DNA from: JAICND01 sp040905905
GTDB lineage: Bacteria; Actinomycetota; Acidimicrobiia; Spongiisociales; ZC4RG35
Assembly (NCBI GenBank): GCA_040905905.1
Contig: JBBDQN010000040.1
Location: forward strand, 1 to 64,000
Direction: 5' to 3'
DNA length: 64,000 bases
The notes below the pieces were generated by a model. That model did not search any database, had not been told where the DNA came from, and saw only the letters and a list, made by a program, of their open reading frames with translations. The position numbers and the translations under genes were made by a program. Positions 15,757 to 24,119 of this stretch are shown piece after piece (the first letter of the stretch is position 1; each line of letters opens with the position of its first letter).

Positions 15757-17801
15757 ACGGTGATGCTCTCGTGGGTGGGGAGTCGGCCGGTGAGGGTGGT
15801 GCCTCCTCCGGGGGTGGTGTGAAGGTGGAGGCTGCCACCGGCGGCGTCGAGCCGGTCCGAAATGTTGGTCAACCCATGCCCACGAGGTCCGGAAGAGTCG
15901 AATCCGGTCCCGTCATCAGCCACCGTGAACGTCAAATGGCCGTCGGCTTCCCCCAAAGTCACATGCGCCGAGGAGGCCCGGGCATGTTTGACCGTATTAG
16001 CCAACGCCTCCACGATGCAGAAATAGACCGTGGCTTCGGTCTGCTGACCGAAACGACCGATCCCACCCACCTCGACCGAAACCGGAATCGGACACTTCCG
16101 GGCATGAGCCCCCACCGCCGCCGCCAAACCCTCCGACTCCAACAACGGCGGATAGATCCCCCGGGCGAAATCCCGCATCGACTGGATCGCCGCCTCCGCC
16201 TCCGAGTTGAGACCCTCCAACACCTCCGAAGTCCGCGGAGCCGCCCCATTCGCAGCCAACCGCCGCGCCAACGCCAACTTCACCTTCAACGCCACCAACT
16301 GCTGCTGCGCCCCATCATGCAAATCCCGCTCCAACCGCCGCCGAGTCTGATCCTGCACCGCCACAATCCGCCGCCGCGACTCCCGCAACTCGGCAATCCG
16401 ATCACGCAAACTCTGCGTCAACACCGCATTCCGCAACGCCAAACCCATCCCCGCCGCCAACTCCGCCAACAACCGATCATCAACCGAAGTCGGAGCCTGA
16501 CCCCGCGGAAAAGTCAACGTCAACGCCCCCAACCGCTCCCCATCATGAGTCACCCAAACCGTCCGATCCACCCCCGGAATCTCATCAACTGGAGACTCAT
16601 CCACCCCCACCGGCACCGGATCCACCGCCTCACCATCGGGCGGCCACACGCTGCTCCGCTCAAAACCATCCCCCACCCGCACCCACACCGCCGCCGACTG
16701 CGCCGAAGTCCCATCCGCCAACGACCGGGCCACCTGATCAATCAAACCCTCATCAGTCGCCGCCAACCGCCGAGAAAAATCAGACAACACCTGATAAGGC
16801 GACGCCCGCCGCCCAAACACCAACCGATTAGCCAACCGCTCCAACCAGCGCCGCACCCCCTGAAACCCAATCGCCACCACCGCCGTCGCCACCACCGACA
16901 ACACCGTATCCCCCTCCCCCACCCCACCCACCAAACCCCCCACCCCCACCACAATCGCCACATACACCCCACCAATAAACAAAGCCAACAACCCATAAAC
17001 CAACGTCCGCGAAATCACCACATCAATATCAAAAAGCCGAAACTTGAGAATGGCGACAGCCACAGCCACCGGAATCATGGTGAATCCGAGGCCTCCCACT
17101 AGGTTCTCCCACGCCTGGGTGAAGGTCCCGCCGGCGGCCACGGCTCCCGCAAAGGCCACGGCAGCCGCCACCATCAGAAACTTCAGCTGCTGGCGGGCTT
17201 CTCCGGCCGATCGGCGGTAGCGGATGAAGATCGAAACTGCAGCACCAGTAAGTGTTGCAAGTAACAACGGTGTGAAGACCGCCGCAAGGATGTCGCCCAT
17301 GGGGTAGGTAACCGCTCGCAGCGGACTTGGACGCTCCGCCACCGAGACGTCACCACCCCATCCGCCATTGAGGAGAGTGGCTAACGATCCGATCACCATC
17401 GCAGCAATCGCAATGCCCTCGGCGATCCTCCATCGCCGAGTGATCGGCTTCCCATCGGGAAAGCGAAGAATGATGAAGGGCACCAAGAGTCCTCCGACCA
17501 GACCACCCATGGTAAAGACCGCTTCGGCCCAGGCCGACTGTTCGGGGGTTCCGGTTATATCAACCACACTCCACGCGAGGATCGATCCGACGAACAGCAG
17601 GGATGCGGCCATCATGAGTCGTCCCAAGAGATTTCCCTGCGAATGGGTCAAGATGAGAGCGCTCATCGGCGCTGCGATCACCGGGGCGAGCAACCAGGGC
17701 CAGTAGGCGACCGATCGGGCGAACGGCGAAATGATCATCGTGGCGACAAAGCCTGCGACCGTGAAAGCTGCCAGGGTCCAGATGAGCAGCCGGTGGGTCA
17801 T
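15753..17801 (-). CDS. Multi-TM sensor histidine kinase (kinase 3)
   Basis: The 682-residue product combines a kinase-1-type sensor (LLNGGWGGD, PSPLR) with an intact HisKA_3 transmitter: RRRLERDLHDGAQQQLVAL, phospho-acceptor His495, then an ATPase domain with VEALANTVKHA, DDGTGFD and GHGLTNISDRL. From FDIDVV to LPTHE it is identical in protein to kinase 4, and DNA over 15769-17036 looks the same as 17814-19081. In much of this shared block (about 16100-17036) the coding strand is built mostly of G- and T-ending codons, unlike the sensor half, which uses C-ending codons. ATGA overlap with kinase 4. Confidence 0.93.
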   Translation of the reverse strand: MTHRLLIWTLAAFTVAGFVATMIISPFARSVAYWPWLLAPVIAAPMSALILTHSQGNLLGRLMMAASLLFVGSILAWSVVDITGTPEQSAWAEAVFTMGGLVGGLLVPFIILRFPDGKPITRRWRIAEGIAIAAMVIGSLATLLNGGWGGDVSVAERPSPLRAVTYPMGDILAAVFTPLLLATLTGAAVSIFIRYRRSAGEARQQLKFLMVAAAVAFAGAVAAGGTFTQAWENLVGGLGFTMIPVAVAVAILKFRLFDIDVVISRTLVYGLLALFIGGVYVAIVVGVGGLVGGVGEGDTVLSVVATAVVAIGFQGVRRWLERLANRLVFGRRASPYQVLSDFSRRLAATDEGLIDQVARSLADGTSAQSAAVWVRVGDGFERSSVWPPDGEAVDPVPVGVDESPVDEIPGVDRTVWVTHDGERLGALTLTFPRGQAPTSVDDRLLAELAAGMGLALRNAVLTQSLRDRIAELRESRRRIVAVQDQTRRRLERDLHDGAQQQLVALKVKLALARRLAANGAAPRTSEVLEGLNSEAEAAIQSMRDFARGIYPPLLESEGLAAAVGAHARKCPIPVSVEVGGIGRFGQQTEATVYFCIVEALANTVKHARASSAHVTLGEADGHLTFTVADDGTGFDSSGPRGHGLTNISDRLDAAGGSLHLHTTPGGGTTLTGRLPTHESITV
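15769..17036. repeat. 1,268-bp direct repeat, copy A (kinase 3 transmitter module)
   Basis: By eye this matches 17814-19081 without a difference, at a constant offset of 2,045 bases. The match breaks at both ends: 15768 is C against T at 17813, and 17037 is C against G at 19082. It encodes the last transmembrane hairpin, GAF-like, dimerisation and ATPase parts of kinase 3. Such identity between paralogs with divergent sensor halves implies recent duplication or gene conversion. Confidence 0.9.
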
Positions 17802-19915
17802 ACCAACACGTTTTCGTGGGTGGGGAGTCGGCCGGTGAGGGTGGTGCCTCCTCCGGGGGTGGTGTGAAGGTGGAGGCTGCCACCGGCGGCGTCGAGCCGG
17901 TCCGAAATGTTGGTCAACCCATGCCCACGAGGTCCGGAAGAGTCGAATCCGGTCCCGTCATCAGCCACCGTGAACGTCAAATGGCCGTCGGCTTCCCCCA
18001 AAGTCACATGCGCCGAGGAGGCCCGGGCATGTTTGACCGTATTAGCCAACGCCTCCACGATGCAGAAATAGACCGTGGCTTCGGTCTGCTGACCGAAACG
18101 ACCGATCCCACCCACCTCGACCGAAACCGGAATCGGACACTTCCGGGCATGAGCCCCCACCGCCGCCGCCAAACCCTCCGACTCCAACAACGGCGGATAG
18201 ATCCCCCGGGCGAAATCCCGCATCGACTGGATCGCCGCCTCCGCCTCCGAGTTGAGACCCTCCAACACCTCCGAAGTCCGCGGAGCCGCCCCATTCGCAG
18301 CCAACCGCCGCGCCAACGCCAACTTCACCTTCAACGCCACCAACTGCTGCTGCGCCCCATCATGCAAATCCCGCTCCAACCGCCGCCGAGTCTGATCCTG
18401 CACCGCCACAATCCGCCGCCGCGACTCCCGCAACTCGGCAATCCGATCACGCAAACTCTGCGTCAACACCGCATTCCGCAACGCCAAACCCATCCCCGCC
18501 GCCAACTCCGCCAACAACCGATCATCAACCGAAGTCGGAGCCTGACCCCGCGGAAAAGTCAACGTCAACGCCCCCAACCGCTCCCCATCATGAGTCACCC
18601 AAACCGTCCGATCCACCCCCGGAATCTCATCAACTGGAGACTCATCCACCCCCACCGGCACCGGATCCACCGCCTCACCATCGGGCGGCCACACGCTGCT
18701 CCGCTCAAAACCATCCCCCACCCGCACCCACACCGCCGCCGACTGCGCCGAAGTCCCATCCGCCAACGACCGGGCCACCTGATCAATCAAACCCTCATCA
18801 GTCGCCGCCAACCGCCGAGAAAAATCAGACAACACCTGATAAGGCGACGCCCGCCGCCCAAACACCAACCGATTAGCCAACCGCTCCAACCAGCGCCGCA
18901 CCCCCTGAAACCCAATCGCCACCACCGCCGTCGCCACCACCGACAACACCGTATCCCCCTCCCCCACCCCACCCACCAAACCCCCCACCCCCACCACAAT
19001 CGCCACATACACCCCACCAATAAACAAAGCCAACAACCCATAAACCAACGTCCGCGAAATCACCACATCAATATCAAAAAGGCGATACCGCAACACCGCA
19101 ATCGCTATCGCAAGAGGAATCAGGGCAATCGACAGACCAAAAAAGATGTCCGCGAACTGCGGCAGGTTCCAGGAGTCGGCAAAGAGGGCCATGCTCGAAT
19201 AGACGGCGGCGAACAATGTCACCGCATAGAGGAGCCACTTGATCTGTCCGCGCTCCTCCACCCCAGCTCGGCGATAACGCACAATCAAGGAAGCCAACCC
19301 TCCCATCGTGAGGACTAGAAGGCCCGCGGTCCACGTAATGCCAAAGAGTGGACCCTCAAAGAAGCTCGCGGGTACGAAGCCGATGGGATTCTCAAGGGTC
19401 CAGGGGCTCTGTTCATCGAACTGCGGACCCAGCTCCTGCGCCAAGCCCCCCAGAACCAACAACAGGGCCACCATGAAGAACTCGAGCCGCATCAACCACC
19501 GCCACCGGGAGCTGAGGACACGGCCGGTGGGAAAGACCTGGAGAAGGTGGAAAATCGGGAAGATCAGGAAGACCCAGGCGTAGTTCTGTAGCAGCAGCAG
19601 GAAGTAAAGACCGATGGTCAGCCGGTCGCGTGGTTCTTGGAGTGTGAAGTCCGGAATGGCGGCGAAGGCGTCGGCGCCGATGCCGACGGCCCAAATCATC
19701 AACAACCATCCAACCCCATTGTTCGGACGGGCGAGAAGGATCAGCAAGGCGGCCACGACTGTGATGGCAGGAAGAATCCCCCAATAGAGATCGCTTACAG
19801 CAACGGCGGTGCTGCTGGTTAGAGCCCCCGTAACAAAGACGGTCAATTCCGCACCCACGACCACTGCCAGAAGCCAGGCCAAAGGACGCCGCCAGTCGAA
19901 AGCCTTGGCTGTCAC
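17798..19915 (-). CDS. Multi-TM sensor histidine kinase (kinase 4)
   Basis: The 705-residue product joins a kinase-2-type sensor (LLQVFPTGR, NPIGFVP) to the transmitter module shared with kinase 3: phospho-acceptor His518 in ERDLHDGAQQ, N-box VEALANTVKHA, DDGTGFD and GHGLTNISDRL. Only the last few residues differ from kinase 3 (LPTHENVLV against LPTHESITV). It starts with GTG overlapping the stop of the REC-cyclase gene (GTGA), so it is the first kinase translated in the operon. The ligand of the membrane domain cannot be told from sequence. Confidence 0.93.
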   Translation of the reverse strand: MTAKAFDWRRPLAWLLAVVVGAELTVFVTGALTSSTAVAVSDLYWGILPAITVVAALLILLARPNNGVGWLLMIWAVGIGADAFAAIPDFTLQEPRDRLTIGLYFLLLLQNYAWVFLIFPIFHLLQVFPTGRVLSSRWRWLMRLEFFMVALLLVLGGLAQELGPQFDEQSPWTLENPIGFVPASFFEGPLFGITWTAGLLVLTMGGLASLIVRYRRAGVEERGQIKWLLYAVTLFAAVYSSMALFADSWNLPQFADIFFGLSIALIPLAIAIAVLRYRLFDIDVVISRTLVYGLLALFIGGVYVAIVVGVGGLVGGVGEGDTVLSVVATAVVAIGFQGVRRWLERLANRLVFGRRASPYQVLSDFSRRLAATDEGLIDQVARSLADGTSAQSAAVWVRVGDGFERSSVWPPDGEAVDPVPVGVDESPVDEIPGVDRTVWVTHDGERLGALTLTFPRGQAPTSVDDRLLAELAAGMGLALRNAVLTQSLRDRIAELRESRRRIVAVQDQTRRRLERDLHDGAQQQLVALKVKLALARRLAANGAAPRTSEVLEGLNSEAEAAIQSMRDFARGIYPPLLESEGLAAAVGAHARKCPIPVSVEVGGIGRFGQQTEATVYFCIVEALANTVKHARASSAHVTLGEADGHLTFTVADDGTGFDSSGPRGHGLTNISDRLDAAGGSLHLHTTPGGGTTLTGRLPTHENVLV
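17814..19081. repeat. 1,268-bp direct repeat, copy B (kinase 4 transmitter module)
   Basis: Second copy of the block at 15769-17036. The repeat begins and ends inside coding sequence in the same reading frame, so exchange between copies leaves both genes open. Recombination between them would delete 2,045 bases and leave one kinase with a kinase-3 transmitter end fused to the kinase-4 sensor. Confidence 0.9.
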
Positions 19916-21216
19916 GATGTCCGCCGCGGGAATCGATAGGCGGCAACCGGCGCCGCCCGCCCTTTGACGAGGGCGGGCTCAAGCACATCGGCGTCTGGTG
20001 GATCCGCCAAAGCGTCATGCGTGCCTTGGCTCAACACGGTCTCTCCTGGTTCGGCCCATTGCTGGAGCCGTTGGGTCAGGTTGACGGTGTCACCGACGAC
20101 GGAATACTCGAGTCTCTCATCTGATCCAAGGACAGCGGCCGCAACCCGACCCGTCGAGATGCCGATGCCCAGGCCGAAGGCTTCTTTGCCCTCGCTGGCC
20201 CATTCACTGTTGACCTGATCCTGCGCCTGATGCATGGCGATGGCGGCGGCCACGGCCCGGACCGCATGATCGGCCACCGGCTCGGGCGCTCCGAAGACCG
20301 CCATCACGGCGTCGCCCACGAACTGCATCACGGTGCCGCCCTCATCGAGGATGGCCCGGTTCATGACCGCCCGATGCCGGTTGAGTTGGCCGGCGAGTAG
20401 AGATGGGTCGGTGCGCTCCGCAATCGTGGTGTATCCGCGGATGTCGGCCATCAACACGGTGACTTCGAGCTCTTCGGTCTCACCGATCCGTCGACCCTCA
20501 CGTCGCAACTTGGCCGCCAGACCTCCGGGAAGAAGGCGGGACAACGTCTCGCCCTGCTCCTCTCGGTCGACGATGGCGCGGTGTAGAAGCCGCAACCGAT
20601 CGACCGCGGCACCATTCCCTGCCGAGACCCCATCCGCCAGACGCTTGAACAATCGCTCAATTCGAGTGTCGATGTCAGCCGGCGTCGTCCGCAGCGCCAG
20701 GGCAATGGCTTTGATCGGAGTACCTGCGGCAATTCGCTGAAGCAGGTCTTCGTCTCCGGCATCCAGATCTCCCTGACGCTGGATGGGACGAGTGAGGGCA
20801 GCGACGATGGCGGGATCGAGCATAGAGCCGCCGGTCGCCACTTCTCTGATGGCGCGAGCCAGTTGATCACCTTCGGCCACCCGATCTTTGAGCAGGTACG
20901 CGTATCCGGCGGCTCCATCAGCGAGGAGGGCGATTGCATACTCCGGGTCGTCGTACTGGGAGAGGATCACCACTCCGGTGCCTGGGTGGCGCTTGCGGAC
21001 CAACTTGGCCGCCTCGATTCCTTCCCGCAGGAAGGAAGGGGGCATGCGGATGTCCGTCACCACCACTTGTGGTTCCGCCGCCATGGCGCCATTGACGAGA
21101 CCGTCGAAGTCGGAGGCCATCCCGACCAGATCGAAGTCACTCTCCAGCTCGATCAATGCCTTGACCCCTTCCCGAATGAGAAGGTTGTCATCTGCCAGGA
21201 AAACTGAAATTGTCAC
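19912..21216 (-). CDS. Receiver-LuxR-like-class III adenylate/guanylate cyclase fusion
   Basis: The 434-residue product has a receiver (VFLADDNLLIREGV, phospho-Asp in VVVTDIRMPP, Lys in YLLKDRV), a middle segment that aligns with a LuxR helix-turn-helix (DEDLLQRIAAGTPIKAIALA and on) but without the usual motif residues, and a class III cyclase domain. The cyclase keeps both metal Asp residues (LMADIRGYTT and FVGDAVMAVFG) and the transition-state Asn/Arg in VNLTQRLQ; ATP versus GTP use is not clear. GTG at 21216 is the start because the receiver begins there; the frame is open to 21390. It heads the four-kinase operon and is divergent from a cNMP-binding protein. Confidence 0.92.
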   Translation of the reverse strand: MTISVFLADDNLLIREGVKALIELESDFDLVGMASDFDGLVNGAMAAEPQVVVTDIRMPPSFLREGIEAAKLVRKRHPGTGVVILSQYDDPEYAIALLADGAAGYAYLLKDRVAEGDQLARAIREVATGGSMLDPAIVAALTRPIQRQGDLDAGDEDLLQRIAAGTPIKAIALALRTTPADIDTRIERLFKRLADGVSAGNGAAVDRLRLLHRAIVDREEQGETLSRLLPGGLAAKLRREGRRIGETEELEVTVLMADIRGYTTIAERTDPSLLAGQLNRHRAVMNRAILDEGGTVMQFVGDAVMAVFGAPEPVADHAVRAVAAAIAMHQAQDQVNSEWASEGKEAFGLGIGISTGRVAAAVLGSDERLEYSVVGDTVNLTQRLQQWAEPGETVLSQGTHDALADPPDADVLEPALVKGRAAPVAAYRFPRRTS

Positions 21217-21367
21217 CAGCCCAGCCTGCCAGGAGATGGACGGCTTGGGCAGTGTGCAGGCCGCACGCTCGCGGTGTGGATTTCCACACGTAAAGACACA
21301 CGCCACCACCCTTTCGTTACGCCCACGATCGGACAATGATTGCTTCACGGAGCCAAAAGGAGAGCAC
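21217..21367. promoter_or_regulatory. Divergent promoter region between cyclase operon and cNMP-binding gene
   Basis: This 151-base gap must hold the promoters of the REC-cyclase/kinase operon (minus strand) and the cNMP-binding gene (plus strand, RBS AAAAGGAG just before 21368). I see no SOS box or perfect CRP-like palindrome. A short repeat, GTGTGGATTTCCACAC, is a perfect 16-base palindrome at about 21274-21289 and is the best candidate operator. Confidence 0.6.
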
Positions 21368-22357
21368 ATGCGGTACGAGTCTTCGGTCACGTCAATTTCG
21401 TGGATCCCTTCGGAGGCAATGACCGGACCCCTCCGACTGCCGGTGGATATGGGGATCGGCCACTATGACGTCCCCCCTCCCGACCGGTTCGATGACCTGG
21501 TTGAACTGCGCGATGGGGACCGATTTCGTTTCGCCAACTACCTCAAGGCATTTATCGAGGTGGTGGATGGGAAGGTGATTCAGGCCGGCTACCTCGGGGG
21601 AGGGCTGATCGGTTCCACCATCATCAAAATGGGCACGCGGAGCGTCACCATTCCTGCCGTTTCGTATACAGACATCAACCGCGATCCCGAGATCACCGAG
21701 AGTGGAGTCCGGTTCGTCCAGACCGCCGGTGGCAGAACCGGAGCGCCGCTCCCCCGTCGTATTTCCCGCCCACCTTTTGTCCAGATAACCGCTCCCACCG
21801 CCTGGACCACGCTCTCGCTGACGATCGGCGTCGACGGCTCGTCCAGCTTTGAACTCCTTGGGGCTTCGCCCTTTCCCCGGCACTGGATCTATGGGGAGGA
21901 TGGAGCGCTGGCGCTCAAGAGTGGCGTAATCGACTTCGCCGAGTGGGCAGCCAAGAACACCCATGACCGATCCCCCTGGTTCGATCACGACCAAACGTCT
22001 CCCGTGAGCGAGGTCGAAAGCGCGGCCGAACGTGCCATGTCCGTCGAAATCATGGGAGGAGAGACGCCTGCCCTGAGGCGCTATCAGACGGGTGACCCAC
22101 TGATGACCCAGGGCACCCCGGGTCGTGAAGTGTTATTGATCCTGGACGGCATGACCGAGATCTCGATCGATGGCGAGGCCGTCGCTGAAGCCGGCCCCGG
22201 GTCGATTCTCGGAGAGCGGGCTGCCCTGGAAGGTGGTCTCCGCACTGCCACTGTCACCGCGACAACCCCGGTGCGGGTGGCCGTGACCGAGGCTCATGAG
22301 CTCGATCTCAACGACCTGGCCGAGGTGGCCCGACTTCACCGTCGAGAAGAGGGCTGA
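21368..22357 (+). CDS. Protein with C-terminal cyclic-nucleotide-binding domain
   Basis: The 329-residue product has an N-terminal region of about 220 residues in a family I know only from actinobacteria and without assigned function (starts YESSVTSISWIPSEAMTGP; includes VRFVQTAGGRTGAP and SPFPRHWIY), followed by a CAP_ED domain: TGDPLMTQGTPGREVLLI, then GPGSILGERAAL, the phosphate-binding cassette region, and LRTATVTATTPVRVA. The usual cassette Arg is represented in GGLRTATV. There is no helix-turn-helix, so it is unlikely to be a CRP-type regulator. Divergent placement next to a cyclase suggests that it senses that product. The 3' end overlaps thpR by 22 bases. Confidence 0.85.
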   Translation: MRYESSVTSISWIPSEAMTGPLRLPVDMGIGHYDVPPPDRFDDLVELRDGDRFRFANYLKAFIEVVDGKVIQAGYLGGGLIGSTIIKMGTRSVTIPAVSYTDINRDPEITESGVRFVQTAGGRTGAPLPRRISRPPFVQITAPTAWTTLSLTIGVDGSSSFELLGASPFPRHWIYGEDGALALKSGVIDFAEWAAKNTHDRSPWFDHDQTSPVSEVESAAERAMSVEIMGGETPALRRYQTGDPLMTQGTPGREVLLILDGMTEISIDGEAVAEAGPGSILGERAALEGGLRTATVTATTPVRVAVTEAHELDLNDLAEVARLHRREEG

Positions 22358-22899
22358 GGCCGATGCAACAGAAACCGATCCACCTCTGAATAGACAGCAC
22401 CTGATCGGCTCTCGTAAAGGATCAGTTCGTTGACGGTCCACCGGAACGGCTGGGACTCGTAAGAGTCGATCAGGGCGGTCACATTCAAGGGCGGGCGCAA
22501 CCGGCTCAATGTGAGGTGGGCCGAGAAGGGTCGCTCCTCTGGCACCAGGCCTGCACTCCTCGCCGCCTCCTCGACGGTTGCGTTGAGGCGAGCCAGGCCG
22601 CCGTCTTCGTCCTCAACCCCCAGCCACAACACATTGGCCCGGTTGCCGCCCGGAAACGCACCCATCTCCGTCAGAACCAGGTCAAACGGTCGACCAAGAT
22701 CGGCTTGATCGACCAGCCCGACGAGAATCTCGCCCCGGGTCTCGTCCATTTGTCCGAGGAATCGCACGGTCAGATGCCAGTTTTCGGGCGGCACCAGCTT
22801 GCCCGGTGGATCCCACCTCGACAGGTGTTGCGCCAACATCGATCGCACGCTCGCAGCGAGCGGCACCGCTAGAAAGAGTCGCCTCAGCTCGGCCACCAC
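22336..22899 (-). CDS. thpR: RNA 2',3'-cyclic phosphodiesterase (2H family)
   Basis: Opens 2',3'-cyclic phosphate ends on RNA; family members are often called LigT or ThpR. The 187-residue product has both catalytic HxTx motifs, HLTVRFLG near residue 42 and HLTLSRLR near residue 127, and the usual start LRRLFLAVPL. It is the last gene of a rimO-cinA-thpR run and its start overlaps the cinA stop by 16 bases. The convergent cNMP-binding gene overlaps its 3' end. Confidence 0.9.
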   Translation of the reverse strand: MVAELRRLFLAVPLAASVRSMLAQHLSRWDPPGKLVPPENWHLTVRFLGQMDETRGEILVGLVDQADLGRPFDLVLTEMGAFPGGNRANVLWLGVEDEDGGLARLNATVEEAARSAGLVPEERPFSAHLTLSRLRPPLNVTALIDSYESQPFRWTVNELILYESRSGAVYSEVDRFLLHRPQPSSRR

Positions 22900-24119
22900 T
22901 CCCCTGCCACCGCCAGGCGGATCAGATGCAGGGCAGCGGTGGTGGTGTAGGTGCGCACCCTCTCCCGGTCTCCCGGCATCCGCATGGTCCGCACTCCCGA
23001 CCCTTCCGGCGTGACGACAGCCACGATCATGGTCCCCACAGGCTTTTCCTGCGGCTCGGGTCCAGCCGAACCGACCACCCCCACCCCCACATCGACGCCG
23101 AGACGCTCTCGCACGCTGGCCGCCATTGCCATCGCGGTTTTCTCGCTGACGACCCCCGACTCAAAACTGGCGATCCCCAGGAGCCTGGTTTTGAGATCGG
23201 TGGCATAGGTGACAATTCCCCCCCGGAAGTAGTCGGATGACGCGGGATGACCGGTAAGACGGGCGGCCACGAGGCCTCCCGTGGCGGACTCGGCGGTGGC
23301 GATCGTCCAACCCTTTGCGCTCAGCAAGGCTCCTAGAACCTGCTCGATGGTCTCGGCGTCGGCGGCAAACACCCCCGGCGCTAACCGGCGCCGAATCTCG
23401 GCTTCCACCGGGGCGATCAGCGCCTCCGTCTCGGCCCCGGTCGTGCCCTTGGCGGTAATACGCACTTTGATCTCGCCGCCCGAGGCCAGAAATGCGATCG
23501 AAGGGTTGGTCGATTGATAGAGGTCATCGAGCATCTCTCCGACCTGTGACTCCGACCGCCCCCAGGTACGCAGCAACCGGCTGGTCAAGACAGTCTTTGC
23601 CGCGGACTTGGCCCGTAAGCGCGGCAACACCTCTTTCTCCAACAGGTATTCCATCTCTTCGGGTACACCCGGGATCGCAAACACCACGACGTTCTCGTGT
23701 TCGAGGACCAATCCGGGGGCACTCCCCTTGGGGTTGGCGAGCAAATGGGCGCCTTCGGGATACTCGGCCTGGCGCAGATTTGAGAGCGGCATCTCTCGGC
23801 CGCTGGCTGCCCAACGCTCGGTCAACTCGGCGGCGTATTGCTCGGAGGACTTCATCTCGCGGGAGAAGGCCAGGCACATGCCCTCCCGGGTGAGGTCGTC
23901 TCGGGTGGGGCCAATCCCTCCGGTGATCACCACGGCATCGGCTCGTTCGATCGCGGTCCGCAACACGGTGCCGATCCTGGCGATGTTGTCGCCCACAACC
24001 GACTGATGATGAGCATCGAACCCGTTCTCGGCCAGAGCCGCTCCGATGACGGCGGCGTTGCCGTTCACGATTTGTCCCAGCAACAGTTCGGTTCCGACCG
24101 CCACGACCTCGACGATCAC
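22884..24119 (-). CDS. cinA: CinA-family protein (MoCF-like domain plus NMN amidohydrolase domain)
   Basis: The 411-residue product has an N-terminal molybdopterin-binding-like domain (VEVVAVGTELLLGQIVN, ITGGIGPTRDDLT) and a C-terminal CinA domain (TAESATGGLVAARLT, GVVGSAGPEP). Family members deamidate nicotinamide mononucleotide for NAD recycling, and some also have ADP-ribose pyrophosphatase activity. GTG at 24119 overlaps the rimO stop (GTGA) and starts exactly at the domain; the longer open frame to 24185 lies inside rimO. Confidence 0.94.
   Translation of the reverse strand: MIVEVVAVGTELLLGQIVNGNAAVIGAALAENGFDAHHQSVVGDNIARIGTVLRTAIERADAVVITGGIGPTRDDLTREGMCLAFSREMKSSEQYAAELTERWAASGREMPLSNLRQAEYPEGAHLLANPKGSAPGLVLEHENVVVFAIPGVPEEMEYLLEKEVLPRLRAKSAAKTVLTSRLLRTWGRSESQVGEMLDDLYQSTNPSIAFLASGGEIKVRITAKGTTGAETEALIAPVEAEIRRRLAPGVFAADAETIEQVLGALLSAKGWTIATAESATGGLVAARLTGHPASSDYFRGGIVTYATDLKTRLLGIASFESGVVSEKTAMAMAASVRERLGVDVGVGVVGSAGPEPQEKPVGTMIVAVVTPEGSGVRTMRMPGDRERVRTYTTTAALHLIRLAVAGEWWPS

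Noticed and set aside
15669..19318. Two long plus-strand open frames rich in His, Arg and Pro (477 and 500 codons) opposite kinases 3 and 4
   Set aside because: They are the antisense reading of the repeated kinase module; its G-poor plus strand lacks stop codons and gives low-complexity protein with no family signature.
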